DNA from: Sporothrix humicola
Lineage: Eukaryota; Ascomycota; Sordariomycetes; Ophiostomatales; Ophiostomataceae
Reading direction: 5' to 3'
Length of the DNA stretch: 64,000 nucleotides
NCBI GenBank assembly: GCA_021396245.1
Contig: WNYE01000097.1
Span: 89,438-153,437, forward strand
The notes below the pieces were generated by a model. It did no database searches, had not been told where the DNA came from, and was given only the letters and a program-made list of their open reading frames with translations. Shown one piece after another: positions 46,280-57,389 of this stretch. The number at the start of each line of letters is the position of its first letter. The first letter of the stretch is position 1. The position numbers and the translations under genes were made by a program.

Positions 46280-47479
46280 TTACACCCTTCCTTCTTGACT
46301 CGATCCATCGTCGCATAATGCAACTCGTATGCTAAACATGTCCGTCTCTTTAGACGACCCATCGCGAACAGTTCTCACTGTTTGTTGACTCCCCACGGAT
46401 CTCAGCGCCCGTTCGTCATCTTCACTCCCTTGCTCGACATCTCGCCGATGCTTCATCTGGTGTTCCATATGGACTGCTCTTCCCCCGCGGATTTCTTCTT
46501 GCTCGTGGTTGTTTGTCAAGTGGCCACCGTCACCATCACCATCACCACCACGAACACCCGTCCCGCCAGCCCCCGTTGACACCATGTAATGACGGAGAGT
46601 CAACTGGTGGGCGTCTCGCAGCAAAACACGCAGAACGGGGATCGATGCCGCCATGATTGTCACTGCTGACTCGGCTGCGCCCCAAACAATCAGTGGGATC
46701 GAGGCATATGTGAAATCACCAGATGACAGTGTGGGAATCTGCGACGTTTTCACGATCGCCATGCCGCCGGCCACCACTCCGAGACTCATGGCAATCGCCA
46801 CGCCCAGCTTCTCCTGCTGCCGCATCTGCAGCCGCCACACAATCTTCCACGGCAGCAGGGCCAGCACAAAGTCCATGACGGCCGAGTAGCCCGCCGCAAA
46901 GATGCCATAGATCGGGTAGACTTGCGGCGCCCAGCAGGTGCCCGGAATCGTCGGGTTCCACGTCTTGACGAGCGGCTGGCAGCGCACCCACAGAAACACC
47001 GCGTTGAGGCCCATGGCAATGTTCATGCTGGCGATGCCGATCCACAGCAGGATACGGAGCCGGGGGTGGTTTGATAAGAGTCTCAAAAGGGTCAGGGCAA
47101 ATGACGTTTTGCTCCAGACAGCACCCAAGATCGAAAACGTGCCCGTCAGGTTGCCGAGCAGCCCGATCATGGCAAAGTGCGACGGGTCCACGTCCCAGAC
47201 GTGCTGGCCCTCGCCCATCGTGATGGACCACGTCGACAGGCCGACCGAGACCGTCAGGGCGGCCCAGGCCAGGACCATGACGTGGTCGTCCCACCAGAGC
47301 CGGCGCCGCGTGCAGAGCTTGCACATGATGCGGGCCAGCAGAAATAGGAGAGAAAGAGCTGTCAGGCACCAGATGGATAGCAGCGTAGACCGCCGCTTGT
47401 CGTCGTGCGGCAGATTGGCATACGCCGACGCCGACGAGGACATGCCGCCGTCGCCGCCATCTGTGCCGTTGGAAGACAT
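46280..47479 (-). CDS. Fungal rhodopsin-domain integral membrane protein
   Basis: A single exon encodes 399 residues with seven predicted membrane spans (about 31-53, 66-87, 103-133, 141-165, 188-215, 225-245, 258-287). The motifs LWWDDHVMVLAW, KTWNPTIPGTCWAP and YSAVMDFVLALLPWKIVW are typical of the fungal rhodopsin-domain family (PF20684, often annotated as PTH11-like or satratoxin-SC4-like). These proteins are thought to be surface sensors or of unknown role. The C-terminal tail (about 290-399) is hydrophilic, with Gly/Asp and Arg/Glu clusters. The start at 47479 follows a TATATATA element 132 bp upstream. A longer frame in another reading (388 codons) is a shadow. Confidence 0.88.
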   Translation of the reverse strand: MSSNGTDGGDGGMSSSASAYANLPHDDKRRSTLLSIWCLTALSLLFLLARIMCKLCTRRRLWWDDHVMVLAWAALTVSVGLSTWSITMGEGQHVWDVDPSHFAMIGLLGNLTGTFSILGAVWSKTSFALTLLRLLSNHPRLRILLWIGIASMNIAMGLNAVFLWVRCQPLVKTWNPTIPGTCWAPQVYPIYGIFAAGYSAVMDFVLALLPWKIVWRLQMRQQEKLGVAIAMSLGVVAGGMAIVKTSQIPTLSSGDFTYASIPLIVWGAAESAVTIMAASIPVLRVLLRDAHQLTLRHYMVSTGAGGTGVRGGDGDGDGGHLTNNHEQEEIRGGRAVHMEHQMKHRRDVEQGSEDDERALRSVGSQQTVRTVRDGSSKETDMFSIRVALCDDGSSQEGRV

Positions 47480-50400
47480 GTGCCAGACGTGATGAGAGGA
47501 GGAGGATGAAGAAGAGATAATATGAGACGATGAGGTGCGAAGGGGCGAATGGGAGAGGAAGAGAAATTAAACGGGGCGCACAGCAAAGACTAATAAGGGC
47601 TGGTCCCAGATATATATACAAATTAAACAGGAAGGAAACGAAAAAATGATTTGCTGCAGGACCGACCAACAGGCAGGTCGACGACAGACAGACGAGACAG
47701 GGTTCATGGGTTTTGGTACGGTGAAGAGGAAAGATCTCGTCAATCGTATTTATCAACAAGAAACAAGGAGAATATGGAAGGAAAGGACAAAAGAAATCAA
47801 AAGAAACATGGCACGCAGGGACCATGACTTGCAGAATTGCAAGGTTGATGTCGAAGCGTAAAGTGTGGGGAAGTGGACGCAAAAGTTTAAGTCAACATTG
47901 GTTGTTGTCAAAGACACAATATTGGCTTGTGCCCGCTGCATGCTCGACCACTCCGAGCGGCTTCGCAGACTTTGCAGAAGAGAAGAAACAAAGTTTGGTT
48001 GTGTGCCACACTTTGTGCATTGTCGTCAACTGTGCTGGTCGAGCGCAGTCGACGGCTACCGTCAGTTTTGCACAAGTCTGGGGTAGACCGGCATAAGTGG
48101 TTTAAGCGGCATAAGTGAGGAGCAAGTGTTCATAAAGATGGGGCTGGGAGCACAAAAGAGGAAGGTTGTTGGAGACAAAAAACAGTGAGAGGGTGCACAA
48201 GTGGACGACTCTCACAAAGACGGTCCAGGTGGATGGACAGACGGAAGGTCTAGATGCACTGAGCAGGGGTCCAACCACGACAACGGTTAAGATTGGAGGG
48301 AATGGAGGGGAAGATAAAATGTATTTTCTATGCTACTTTGTGCGGAGGACGAAAATAAGTGTGCTGCGGAAGAAAGACTGCAGACAACGAGGGGCACCGT
48401 GACGAACCGTTGTTTACAATTGTTTGGGAGCCTGTACTTCCGTGCGCAGAGACTTAAGAGAGGAGAGAGTCTCACTACAAAACAAGCACTTTGCAGAGCA
48501 AAAGTCTTAATTACCCCGTATTAATAGTGACAATGGGCACGTAAGTGTGTATGCATTGGCTGCATTTTCTTTCCGTTTTGTCGCATTTTTGCTGCATCTG
48601 GCTTGCCCTTACGAAATACGCTTATTCAAAGTCGACAAAAATTCTCCGACCGGAGCCAACCACACGATTTGTAGATTTTTGTTCCGTGTATTGTTGTGTG
48701 TGTGTAAACACAATATTTTCTGTTTCCTTCTCCATACGGCCGTCCTCAACCCGTGTGGCTGGTATTTGATTTTCTGCCTCTTTTCTCTTCTCTTGCCTCC
48801 CCTCTCGACAAAAACACTGCCGTTCCTCCTCCGCATCAGCGTCGCACCCGCTGCCGTGTCTCACGGTCGGGACTCGTCTTTTTGAGTCTCTCGCTCACAA
48901 ATTACAGTAGAAAAGGAACAAAAAGGACAAAAAGACCCCCGAACTGGATCTGCACCAACACGGACCTCTTCCTTTTTGTCGCCTTTCTTTTGTCTGCTGT
49001 CTTTTAACTTTTCTTTGCTGGTCGACCATCTGCACGCACGACACCCACACTCCTCCGCATTCCGTGATGAACCAAAAGAGGCAGAGAGGGGACGAACAAC
49101 ACAAATGTACATTATTTTTGAAAGAAAAAAAGAAAAGAAGAGAAGAGGAAAATCCCCATCAGCAGCTTTCTCAAAAGATGCCTGTAACTGTTACAGCACA
49201 GCATCTACCACCGAGCCGCGCATGCACCGCGTGGGTGTCCAAGGATGGCCCCTGCTCTGCTGCCCTGTGCACTGCATCGTGCGGCCGGTCGTTGACGGAG
49301 CGAGGTAGACCTACAAGCGTCTTGATTGAATTGATTTAATAACACTGTCAAAATGTCAAATACTTGTCTCTCCCAAACCCGTCATTCGGGTCACAAACCC
49401 GACTTTGCTTCCCGCCTCGTCAAATCCCGTCTCGTTTAAGTTATCAAGGACAAGGACGTCAAAAGAGTCAAAAGTCAGAAAGCCAAAAAGCCGGGAAAGT
49501 CGGACTGGCAGGAGACGAGAAAGAGGAACGGCCCTCTTTTGCCTCCCCGCTGTCTCTACCGCCGATTCAGCCGCCATCTATGCCGCCTCCCAGTTGATAA
49601 TTGCCATATTGGGCCTCCAGTATGCCGTCCGCTATGGTTTGTCGAACGGACCTCTTTTGACTTTTCAGGATTTGCAGGGCATCTTCCCTCATATTTTTCT
49701 CACGATCGCAACCGGGCCATCAATCATCCCGCCGGGCATCTGGGAAGGTTCAAAAGAGGCTGGAAGGGAGAAGCCATTTGAGACCAGAATAAACGCTAAT
49801 AAACATGAAAACCACCAAAATTGTCGACTGCAGGAAACAACTCTATTTGGCTTGGTCAAACCTCTCATGGAATCTTCTTTCCCCTCTTTCCAGCCCCCAA
49901 GGCCACGCAGTTTTCTAATAATATGTGGGCTCTTAAGATCGCCGACTAAATCGAAACAGAAACACAAGCGTCCATACAAGCTTCAATAAGCTTTTGGCAC
50001 GATGCTTCATTGAGTCTCAACAAGAAGAAACACTGCCAACGAGAAAGTGCGGGGTGCATTGGCGTGATACACATCATGCACGGCAGGTCTTGTTCTGACC
50101 CTTTATTTGCTTGTTTGCGGAGGAAGCCTCAAGCCCCAAGTCTTAATAACAAGCCTGATATACCTTCACGAAAAGAGAGAGGTCGGTATTGAGAAAGGCG
50201 GGGTCGACCTGGACTTGAATACAAAGGAGAAAGAAAAACAAACAATTTCACAGAAGCAATCTTATCTCATCTCTGCTTCCTCTAAATTGTTCATCAGAAA
50301 AGACCCAAGACTGTGCTCTCCCACATGAACCTGCTTTGTGTGGCAGCATCACAAGTTCCTTGCTTCACAATGTCTTGAGCTCTTTCATCGACCTGCATCG

Positions 50401-50700
50401 TCCCTTTCTTGTCCATCCTTTCATCAATCCTCCTGTCTCTCTCTAAGCCTGGTTCCTAGGTCTGACGTGCTGAAGAGGCCCGGGCCATCGAGGTGAAGTG
50501 GCTGCTTAATCTATTAAGATGGGATGGGGGCTTGGACACATTTCCTCTTTGGGTCGAGCACAGGAATCATACCACGACCGTCCCTACCCCTCACCTTGTC
50601 CTAGCACGTCTTGTACATGGTTCGAATGATCCTTTGATCTGTCTATCCTATCGTACACGATATCTCTCCTTAATATCCCTTCTCGTTCTTGACTTTGACT
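47480..50700. other. Intergenic, 3.2 kb, no gene recognised
   Basis: Holds the TATATATA promoter element at 47611-47618 (minus sense, for the rhodopsin-domain gene). Several open frames (for example 49405-49989, 194 codons) look like chance: low complexity, no motif, and other frames open alongside. It probably includes the 3' UTR of the NTF2-like gene at its right end. Confidence 0.5.
47611..47618 (-). promoter_or_regulatory. Probable TATA box of the rhodopsin-domain gene
   Basis: TATATATA, 132 bp upstream of the start codon at 47479 on the minus strand. Confidence 0.55.
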
Positions 50701-51553
50701 CTACTGCTTCTTCTTGGTGCTGCCGCCAATGACGGCGCGCTTTGTGCCTTGAGCCACTCCAATTGTTGTGTCCCAGACACCGGCACCGATAACGCAGACA
50801 AGGGTGGCAAACAGCTGCGCCAGTGCCCACAGCCAGGCGCCCACGCTCAGCGAGAAAAACTTGAGCACCTCGTTGATCTGGTAGTGGTCCTCTTGACGGG
50901 CAATGTAGTATCGTGTCCGGGGCGGCTGGTGGGCTGTGCCGGGAACGCCATTCACCATCCGATTGCGCGCCGTGTTGGGGACATGTGTCGCGGACTGCTG
51001 CGCTGCCACGGCCGCATAGCTGTTGCTGTCGTGCCCGTTACCGTCCACAACGGCCTCGAGGTGCAGCTCCACTAAGAGGCGCACATGGGCCGCATACAGT
51101 GGCACAAACCACAGCGCAAACCGCTGCCGCATGCCCACGTACAGCCGGTGCCGTCCGGCGTCCCAGCCGACCGACTCAATGTTGATCTCGATGTTGGGGC
51201 TCAAGATCTTGTACCACCGGAAGATGGCGGCGATAAAACGTCTCGAGTTGAGGCTCTCGGCAGCCTGCTGGAGCTGGTGATCGGTGTCGTGCTGGTCGAC
51301 AAACTCAACGACGCGGTTAGGCACGTTCTCGCGGACGGTGTCCTTGCCGAACCGGGGCACGCGGCATAGCGGGTGCACAAACTCAGCATCGGGCAGATAG
51401 TACTGGCGGATGGCAGCCTGCTGTTCCTTTTGGGGACCTGTGCAGAGCGTCTTGACGACCTCGCGAATTTCCTGTGCTGCGGGTTTGTTAGGTGGTGCGT
51501 GGCCAACTGGGTGAAGAGGTGCAATGGGCTAAGAGCATACCTGGGTTCTCCAT
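50701..51553 (-). CDS. SigF-like NTF2-like domain protein with C-terminal membrane anchor
   Basis: Two exons: a 13-nt first exon (51553-51541, MENP and part of Ala) and 51476-50701. The 64-nt intron has a GTATGC donor and CAG acceptor. The product has 262 residues. The start MENPAQEIREVVKTL followed by YYLPDAEFVHPLCRV matches the fungal family annotated as SigF-like NTF2-like domain. RYYIARQEDHYQINEVLKFF leads into a hydrophobic segment (about 220-240) and a short basic tail. The NTF2-like fold often forms a small-molecule or protein pocket; no reaction is known for this family. The last segment may anchor it to a membrane. The tiny first exon is inferred from splice signals and family N terminus. 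Moderate certainty on function, good on structure. Confidence 0.82.
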
Positions 51554-52285
51554 GTTGTGTTATTGCTTCAATTGTGATTTGATAAAGTTCAATTTGTTGA
51601 AGAGAAGGAAGAATCCAAAATGTAGCTATTTCTCATGAAATATGAGCTTTAGCAAGTGCAATCACATGTTTGTTCCTGGTTGCACCTGCACTTTACAGCT
51701 CCGATTGGGCGATGACGTCAGCGAACCTCATAGCCAAACAGCTTACTACATACAACAGTTTCCTCCAACAGCACAACGGTTTACACCTTGACAGGCTCTT
51801 TATGTTTTATTTTTTTACTTTTATCTTCTAGTATGAAATTTATTTAACAGAAAAAGAAAATGTCAATTGAAATGGCTTGGTCTGCTTGTACTGACACGGA
51901 TCATCTAACATATCATTATGAGGCATTCAGCCCCACCGTGCAATCCATGCCTCTTTAGCAAATACAATGGTTTTTATCAGCAATAAGGGATAGACATCGC
52001 CTGTGAAGTCTGTTATGGGAACATTTCGCAATTCATTAAGAAAATTTAATGTTGTAAATACAAGCAACAACGCTCGCAAATTCGCCGGACTCGTAGCTCG
52101 CATCAACACTCCCCACGCACCTCCGAAAAGCCCAAACCTGTGCATCAAACTCCCCTTATCCTTAGTGAAGTGATCACACGTGCAGCAGCAACTTATGCCT
52201 CTCATTCTGGAAGATTTCTCGTCTTTCCTATCCCACCTGGTTGATTGAAGAGCTAGTTGTCAGCCCTTTCTCTAACTGTAGTGTC
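51554..52285. other. Intergenic between NTF2-like and RNase H genes
   Basis: AT-rich at about 51770-51880. No gene recognised. Confidence 0.5.
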
Positions 52286-52978
52286 TCAATAAGAATCGTC
52301 CCAATACCATTCTTCGGGCATCTCCGCGCCGTCTTTGGCATATTCGTCGGCCAGCGTGTTCCACTCCCGGGGAATACGCCAGAACTCGACCTGCACACCC
52401 TGGTCCGACAGGTCATCAAATATCTCCAGGGCCAGCCTCCAGAGATCTTGGTCGTAAACATCATGGCCCTGATTATTATACCAGTCATTCTCCTCCCAGT
52501 CGTAAGCCCATTCCGTGCAGCCACGGGCCACGTACTCGGAGTCTGTAGCAATCACGAGCCGGCGCACATTTTCGTTGGCCCAATCACGGTACTCCAAGGC
52601 CATGATGGCAGCACGCAGCTCGGCGCGGTTGCTCTCTGGCTCGTACCAGTCGCCCTCTGGCCCTTCGCATTCGAGGGGGTAGCCAACGCCGGTGAGCTCT
52701 TTTGTTTCTCTGTCGTATGTGTGGACCATGCCGACACCCGCACTGGCATCGTCGGTCCCGTTGCCGAGACAGGAGCCATCGACGTAGATGAGAATGGCGT
52801 GTGGGTCATGGATGCTGACAAGGCGGTCGCACCGATCCGAATCCAGGACACAACGATCGCAATGATCCCATCGGGGAGTGAGGCCAGGGCGGAAAACAGA
52901 TTCTGGTGTGTCTTCTGCGTGCTCGGGCGTGTAAAGGCGGGGCCAAAGAGTGTCGTCGGGTGGGGGCACGGAGGACAT
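52286..52978 (-). CDS. RNase H type-1 domain protein (intact copy)
   Basis: A single exon encodes 230 residues. This is an RNase HI fold with the four acidic positions: Asp67 (YVDGSCLGNG), Glu120 (NRAELRAAI), Asp146 (IATDSEYV) and Asp211 (NTLADEYAK). RNase H cuts RNA in RNA-DNA hybrids. The N-terminal part has a small Cys motif (HCDRC, 39-43) shared with the paralogue at 56400. There is no mitochondrial or secretion signal. Fungal genomes carry families of stand-alone RNase H-like proteins, and the role of this one is unknown. The conserved aromatic position WAYDWE (157-162) is where the other copy has a stop codon. Confidence 0.88.
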   Translation of the reverse strand: MSSVPPPDDTLWPRLYTPEHAEDTPESVFRPGLTPRWDHCDRCVLDSDRCDRLVSIHDPHAILIYVDGSCLGNGTDDASAGVGMVHTYDRETKELTGVGYPLECEGPEGDWYEPESNRAELRAAIMALEYRDWANENVRRLVIATDSEYVARGCTEWAYDWEENDWYNNQGHDVYDQDLWRLALEIFDDLSDQGVQVEFWRIPREWNTLADEYAKDGAEMPEEWYWDDSY

Positions 52979-54439
52979 GCTGCTTTTAATGTTGTCGTCT
53001 AACGAGTATGGATGTATGTCGGGTATGAGAATTTGGGCGGCAAAAGTGGAATGGACAGCGGTGTCGCCTACATGAGCGAGGACAGCAGAAGCTCTGAATA
53101 GGAATGATTGATGCCATCCTCATTTTTGAGCGCGACGCGAAAATTGGCATCGTGTTGCCGGTCTGGAAAGGGAAGGCACGCGTTAGATTGGACATGATCG
53201 TGACTTCCTCATCTGCCTTTGGCCGTGTGTGAGCTCTTTCCGTTCTGGGCAATCATATCAGACGCTACAAAACAAAACCAAACTCGAGCTTCATGTATTG
53301 TAACTCTATGCAATCCCAAATAGTGTTTTTATCTTCGTTGTTCCCATGGCAAATATTGGTTTTGTTCATGTCGCTCCTTTCTGCGACTTCTTTATTTTTG
53401 TTATGGCTGTATCTACCATGGCGTAATTGTAACATTTTATTTTTCTAAAATAACAGAAAAATACAGAAAATATAACAAATGAAACAAAGAAGAAAAACAA
53501 TGAGAAATAACACGAAATGAAATTAAACCTACGGTGTCACCCTCTCCATACATCCTACTTTTGGATAATTAAATGCATGTAGACAAATGTAGTGGTTGGG
53601 AAATGTACCTACGATAGATGTTGTTGTACGGATTACGATTGCGCATAAAAACATGCAGGACACAAGCTACCCCACTGCAAATAAATGACGTACAGCGGCA
53701 TTAGCGCGATTGATGCACTGTAAAGGCCCACACAGCCAAACGGAGATTTTCACGGCATCTCACGGAAGACATTCGGAGCAGGAGCAACGAGATACATGTG
53801 AAAGTACGCTTAGAACGGGCTTACAATTTCTCATGGAAAGATGCCTAGCATTGTAATTAGAACCTGCCATGATTGATATAAGGGGGTGACTTGGCTGTTT
53901 CGATTCGTCGGCCATGAAATGGGATGCCAGTGAGATCACTGAAAGTCTTCACTCAATCAACAATTCTATGCCACGCATCGCCAAGACACGTGTAACTAAA
54001 ACAACTGAAAGTAAACATCCTAAAAGTCCCGAGGGAAGGGATGTACCGTTTGATAGAGTCTAGCGTTCAATTGCCAAATCTATTTATTTCTTTGTACAAG
54101 CTTGTGCCTGAGTTGTGCCGTCTTCACATGCTCGCCCACTAAAATACAAAAGTCGTGACGTCATGACGTAAGCGGTCCTCCCCACAAGCTTTGGTACTCA
54201 CACCATATGGGGACAAAGCAGGAAGGAGCAAGCTTTGAAGCTCCTACCCTAATGAAAGAATTTTGTTTATTTAGTTGACTGTCTTTGTGGTAGCTTCGTC
54301 TTAAAAATCAATTGCTTTTAAACACCTTTCTGGCCATCTGTCATTCTCCCAATCCAGACCAAGCATCCCTTCTCTTCACCAATAGCGACAGCTGCAACGA
54401 CAAAACAGCACTTGTCATTTCAGCACATACATCGACAAC
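52979..54439. other. Intergenic, AT-rich in part
   Basis: 1.46 kb. Strongly AT-rich at about 53400-53540 with many A-runs. No gene or conserved element recognised. The promoters of the RNase H and FMO genes should lie at its ends. Confidence 0.5.
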
Positions 54440-56051
54440 ATGCCATCAGACGAAGGTTATTCACTCAACCCGATCACACTGGGCTTCCAGGTGTGGCAGG
54501 ACATGCTCGACCGATTCCTGTCACCGACTGCCCCTGATCCGAACAAGAAGCTCCGGCGGCCCAAGGTGGCCATCATCGGCGCCGGTATCACTGGCATCAC
54601 ATCGGCCGCACACTGCGTTGGACATGGCTTTGACGTGGTTCTGTTTGAGGCAGGCGGCCCCGACCACCTCGGCGGCATCTGGAGCCAGGTCAACGACACC
54701 TCTGGCCTGCAAATCCACTCCGCCATGTACCGCTTCCACCCGTCTGTCCGCTGGTCCCGCGGCTACCCTGACCGGGCCGAGATCATTTCGCAGGTGAAGC
54801 AGCTCTGGGAGCGGTACCACCTGCAGTCCAAGACTCGGTATAATGTCAGCGTTGACAAGGTGTACCAGGACGAAAACGGACGGTGGATTGTCAACGACCC
54901 AGAGTACGGCCTGTTTGAGGGCGTCATTGCTGCCATTGGCACCTGCGGCGAACCCAAGAAGCCGCACATTGAGGGCATGGAGAAGTTCAAGGGCGATATT
55001 TACCACTCTAGCGAGCTGTCTGGGAAATCAGGCAAGGGCAAGCGTATCGCCATCATCGGCGGCGGTGCAAGCGCTGTCGAGGCTCTCGAATTTGCAGATA
55101 AGACGGAGGCCCAGAAGACTTTCGTCTTGGCCCGAAGCGAGAAGTGGATCATCCCAAGAAACATTTTTGTTGACGTCTTATTGTCGTTCAATATCCTGGG
55201 CCAAGAGACTGTTTTCTCTCGAATTCCCGAGGGACTCCTTCGTCGCTTCTTCTACGGCAAGGATCTTGCCAAAATTGCGCCGCCGGAGAACAAGGGCCTC
55301 TTTATGGATACGCCCATGGTGAATTCTGACGTTCTCGACAAGCTTCGCCAGGGAAGCGCGCAGTGGGTGCGCTGCGATATCGAAAAATTCTCGGAGAAGG
55401 GTGTCGTTGTGAATCGGCGCGGCCAAGGTGTCCCCAAAGATGGTCCCGGCCACCGTGAAGAAATCGACGTCGATATGGTTGTGTTGGCAACAGGTTTCAA
55501 GCGACCGCCATTGTCGTTTTTGCCCGAAGATTGTTTCAACGAACCTTACGAGCCGCCAAACTGGTATCTTCAAACGTTCCCACCGACCCATCCTTCCATC
55601 TCTGCTATCAACTGGTAAGTTCAATATTGTTAAACGACAGCTGTCAAACAGAAGAATCCTAGCTAACAACCCAAGTACCTACCTCGCTGCCATTGGCACC
55701 GTTGGCAACTGGCACATTGGCATCTACACCCGTATCCTGCTCATGTTCCTCGTCGACCCTCTTACTCGCCCTTCGACATTCTGGATGGAGCGCTGGATCG
55801 ACATGACGCGCATCCTCAAGCGCTGGTCGCCCACCAAGGCCTTTGATTTCTTCACGTACCTCGAGCTCATTTGGTGGTTCGTCTTTTGTGTCGCCTTCAA
55901 CCCGTTCCGCTGGAAGTGGGCCATCTTTGTCTTCTTCGGCATCGGCATCGGCTTGCCGCGTGCCACGATCGAGCTGGAGAGCGACTTGCGTGACAAGGCA
56001 GGCATCACCGAGAAAAAGGGCACTGGTCGTGACGAGGGAAGGAGCTTTTAA
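54440..56051 (+). CDS. Flavin-containing monooxygenase
   Basis: Two exons, 54440-55614 and 55676-56051, with a 61-nt intron (GTAAGT donor, GCTAAC branch site, AAG acceptor). The product has 516 residues. FAD site: IIGAGITG (45-52). FMO signature FKGDIYHS (183-190). NADPH site: GGGASA (207-212). ATGF follows later (VLATGFKRPP). It oxygenates a nucleophilic N or S, or a ketone (Baeyer-Villiger type), using NADPH and O2. A hydrophobic stretch (LIWWFVFCVAFNP and IFVFFGIGIGL) near the C terminus may attach it to a membrane. The frame before the intron ends in a stop if unspliced, so the intron is required. Flanked by the two RNase H paralogues. Substrate unknown; all cofactor motifs are present. 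Confidence 0.92.
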
Positions 56052-56399
56052 GGGGTATGGCGCGGCGTTGATTCATGGGAAGGTACAACTCAGCATTAAT
56101 TAGGGTTATAGAAATGGAAAGAGCGAATAGTGGCCGGTATACCTCATCGCTTTTTCCCGAGATAGGAACACTTGCAAATTTTTGAATGAGATTCCCCATC
56201 TGGTGAGCGCGTTCAAACCGACATGATGCGACGCGTTTACCCTCAGCTCACCTTAGGTGATCGTTAGTGCCATCCAACCCCGGCCAAAACAGCATCTCCA
56301 TCTCCAAGTTTAGCTAGAAAATCAAAGGCGCCCACTTAATTTCCCCTCCGTTTTTCCCCTCTTCATCCACCAATTTCCACGTTTGCCTACTAGGCTTGC
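56052..56399. other. Intergenic between FMO and RNase H copy 2
   Basis: 348 bp. No gene recognised; probably the FMO 3' UTR plus the copy 2 promoter. Confidence 0.5.
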
Positions 56400-57173
56400 A
56401 TGCCAACCATGGCCAGAGACAATGCCGCCTGGCCCTGCCTTTATCAGCCTCCTCGCGTGGGCGATACGCCTCTAGATACCTTTCACAGAGAGGTCACTCC
56501 TCACTGGAGACATTGCAATCGCTGTACCAGCGATGCGAGCTACCGGGCCGAGCGTTTGGTCAGCAAGTATGATCCGCACGCCGTCCTCGTCTTTGTTGAC
56601 GGCTGCTGCCTCGATAACGGCTTGGATAACCCACGCGGCGGCGCCGGCTTTCTTGACAGCTATGATCCAAACACGGGGATATACTTGGGCGACAGCCTTC
56701 CTTTAGAGAACTACGGGCCCGATGGTCGCTGGCACAGAAAAACAAACAACCGTGCCGAGCTCCGTGCTGTAATTGCAGCGCTGCGCTGTGCCGACTGGAC
56801 GAAAGAAAATGTTCGCAGGCTTGTCATCGCCACAGACTCCGAATACATTGCCAATGGGTGTGGGCTGTAGTCATTTGATTGGGAACATGACGGCTGGCGC
56901 AAGAGATCAGGCGAGCCCGTTGCCAACACGGACCTTTGGCGGTTGGTGAACAATTGTCTTTACGACTGGTCGGATAAGGGTTTACAAGTCGAGTTCTGGC
57001 GAATTCCTCGGGCACAGAATTTTATGGCCGATGGCCTTGCAAAGAATGGGCACGGCTTTCTGAAGAGGACGATTGGAACGATGATTGGTGAAGGGACAAC
57101 TGATGGTGAAAGGTACAGCAATTTGTTGGTTGCAGAGCTTCTCGAAGTGGACGGCTGGGGCTACGATTTGTGA
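56400..57173 (+). pseudogene. RNase H paralogue with one in-frame stop
   Basis: Starts at ATG 56400 or, nine bases later, at 56409. It is homologous to the intact copy at 52286 over its whole length but inverted. It has FVDGCCLDNG, NRAELRAVI and IATDSEYI, then a TAG at 56868-56870, and then in the same frame SFDWEHDGW, DLWRLV, LQVEFWRIPRAQ and NFMADGLAK. All four acidic catalytic positions survive. The stop falls where the intact paralogue has Trp (GCTEWAYDWE against GCGL-stop-SFDWE), so a TGG to TAG change fits best. On the opposite strand this is CCA to CTA, a C-to-T change in CpA context, the signature of repeat-induced point mutation, though one event proves nothing. The tail (from about 57099) contains two imperfect 82-bp-offset repeats. 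The frame closes at 57173. Truncated protein, pseudogene or readthrough are all possible. Confidence 0.8.
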
Positions 57174-57215
57174 ACGGACGACTGAGGGTGAAAGGTACGG
57201 CAATCTGCTAGTCAG
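57099..57215 (+). repeat. Imperfect tandem repeat, offset 82 bp
   Basis: Similar segments containing ACTGATGGTGAAAGGTACAG and ACTGAGGGTGAAAGGTACGG start at 57099 and 57181. They sit across the end of the RNase H copy 2 frame. Confidence 0.75.
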
Positions 57216-57389
57216 TTTGCTTGCTAAAGGAAGAGAGGCAAGTGGCATGGACGGATATACACAGTGCACAGTATGTCAATGTTTAATTATCGTATGCTAG
57301 TAAATCATAAATGCAGATGCTCGTGTGCTCAATAATTCCTTGCCCCAGTTGCTGGCCGTTCCCTTTTCCTATCGTACATGTATCTATAT

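Noticed and set aside
46716..47882. 388-codon frame overlapping the rhodopsin-domain gene
   Set aside because: Same strand, wrong frame; the 399-residue frame has the seven spans and family motifs.
49405..49989. 194-codon plus-strand frame
   Set aside because: No domain, no splice or promoter signals, and a competing open frame beside it.
50615..50640. tRNA B-box-like GGTTCGAATG
   Set aside because: The box does not end in CC, and no matching A-box or cloverleaf could be found around it.
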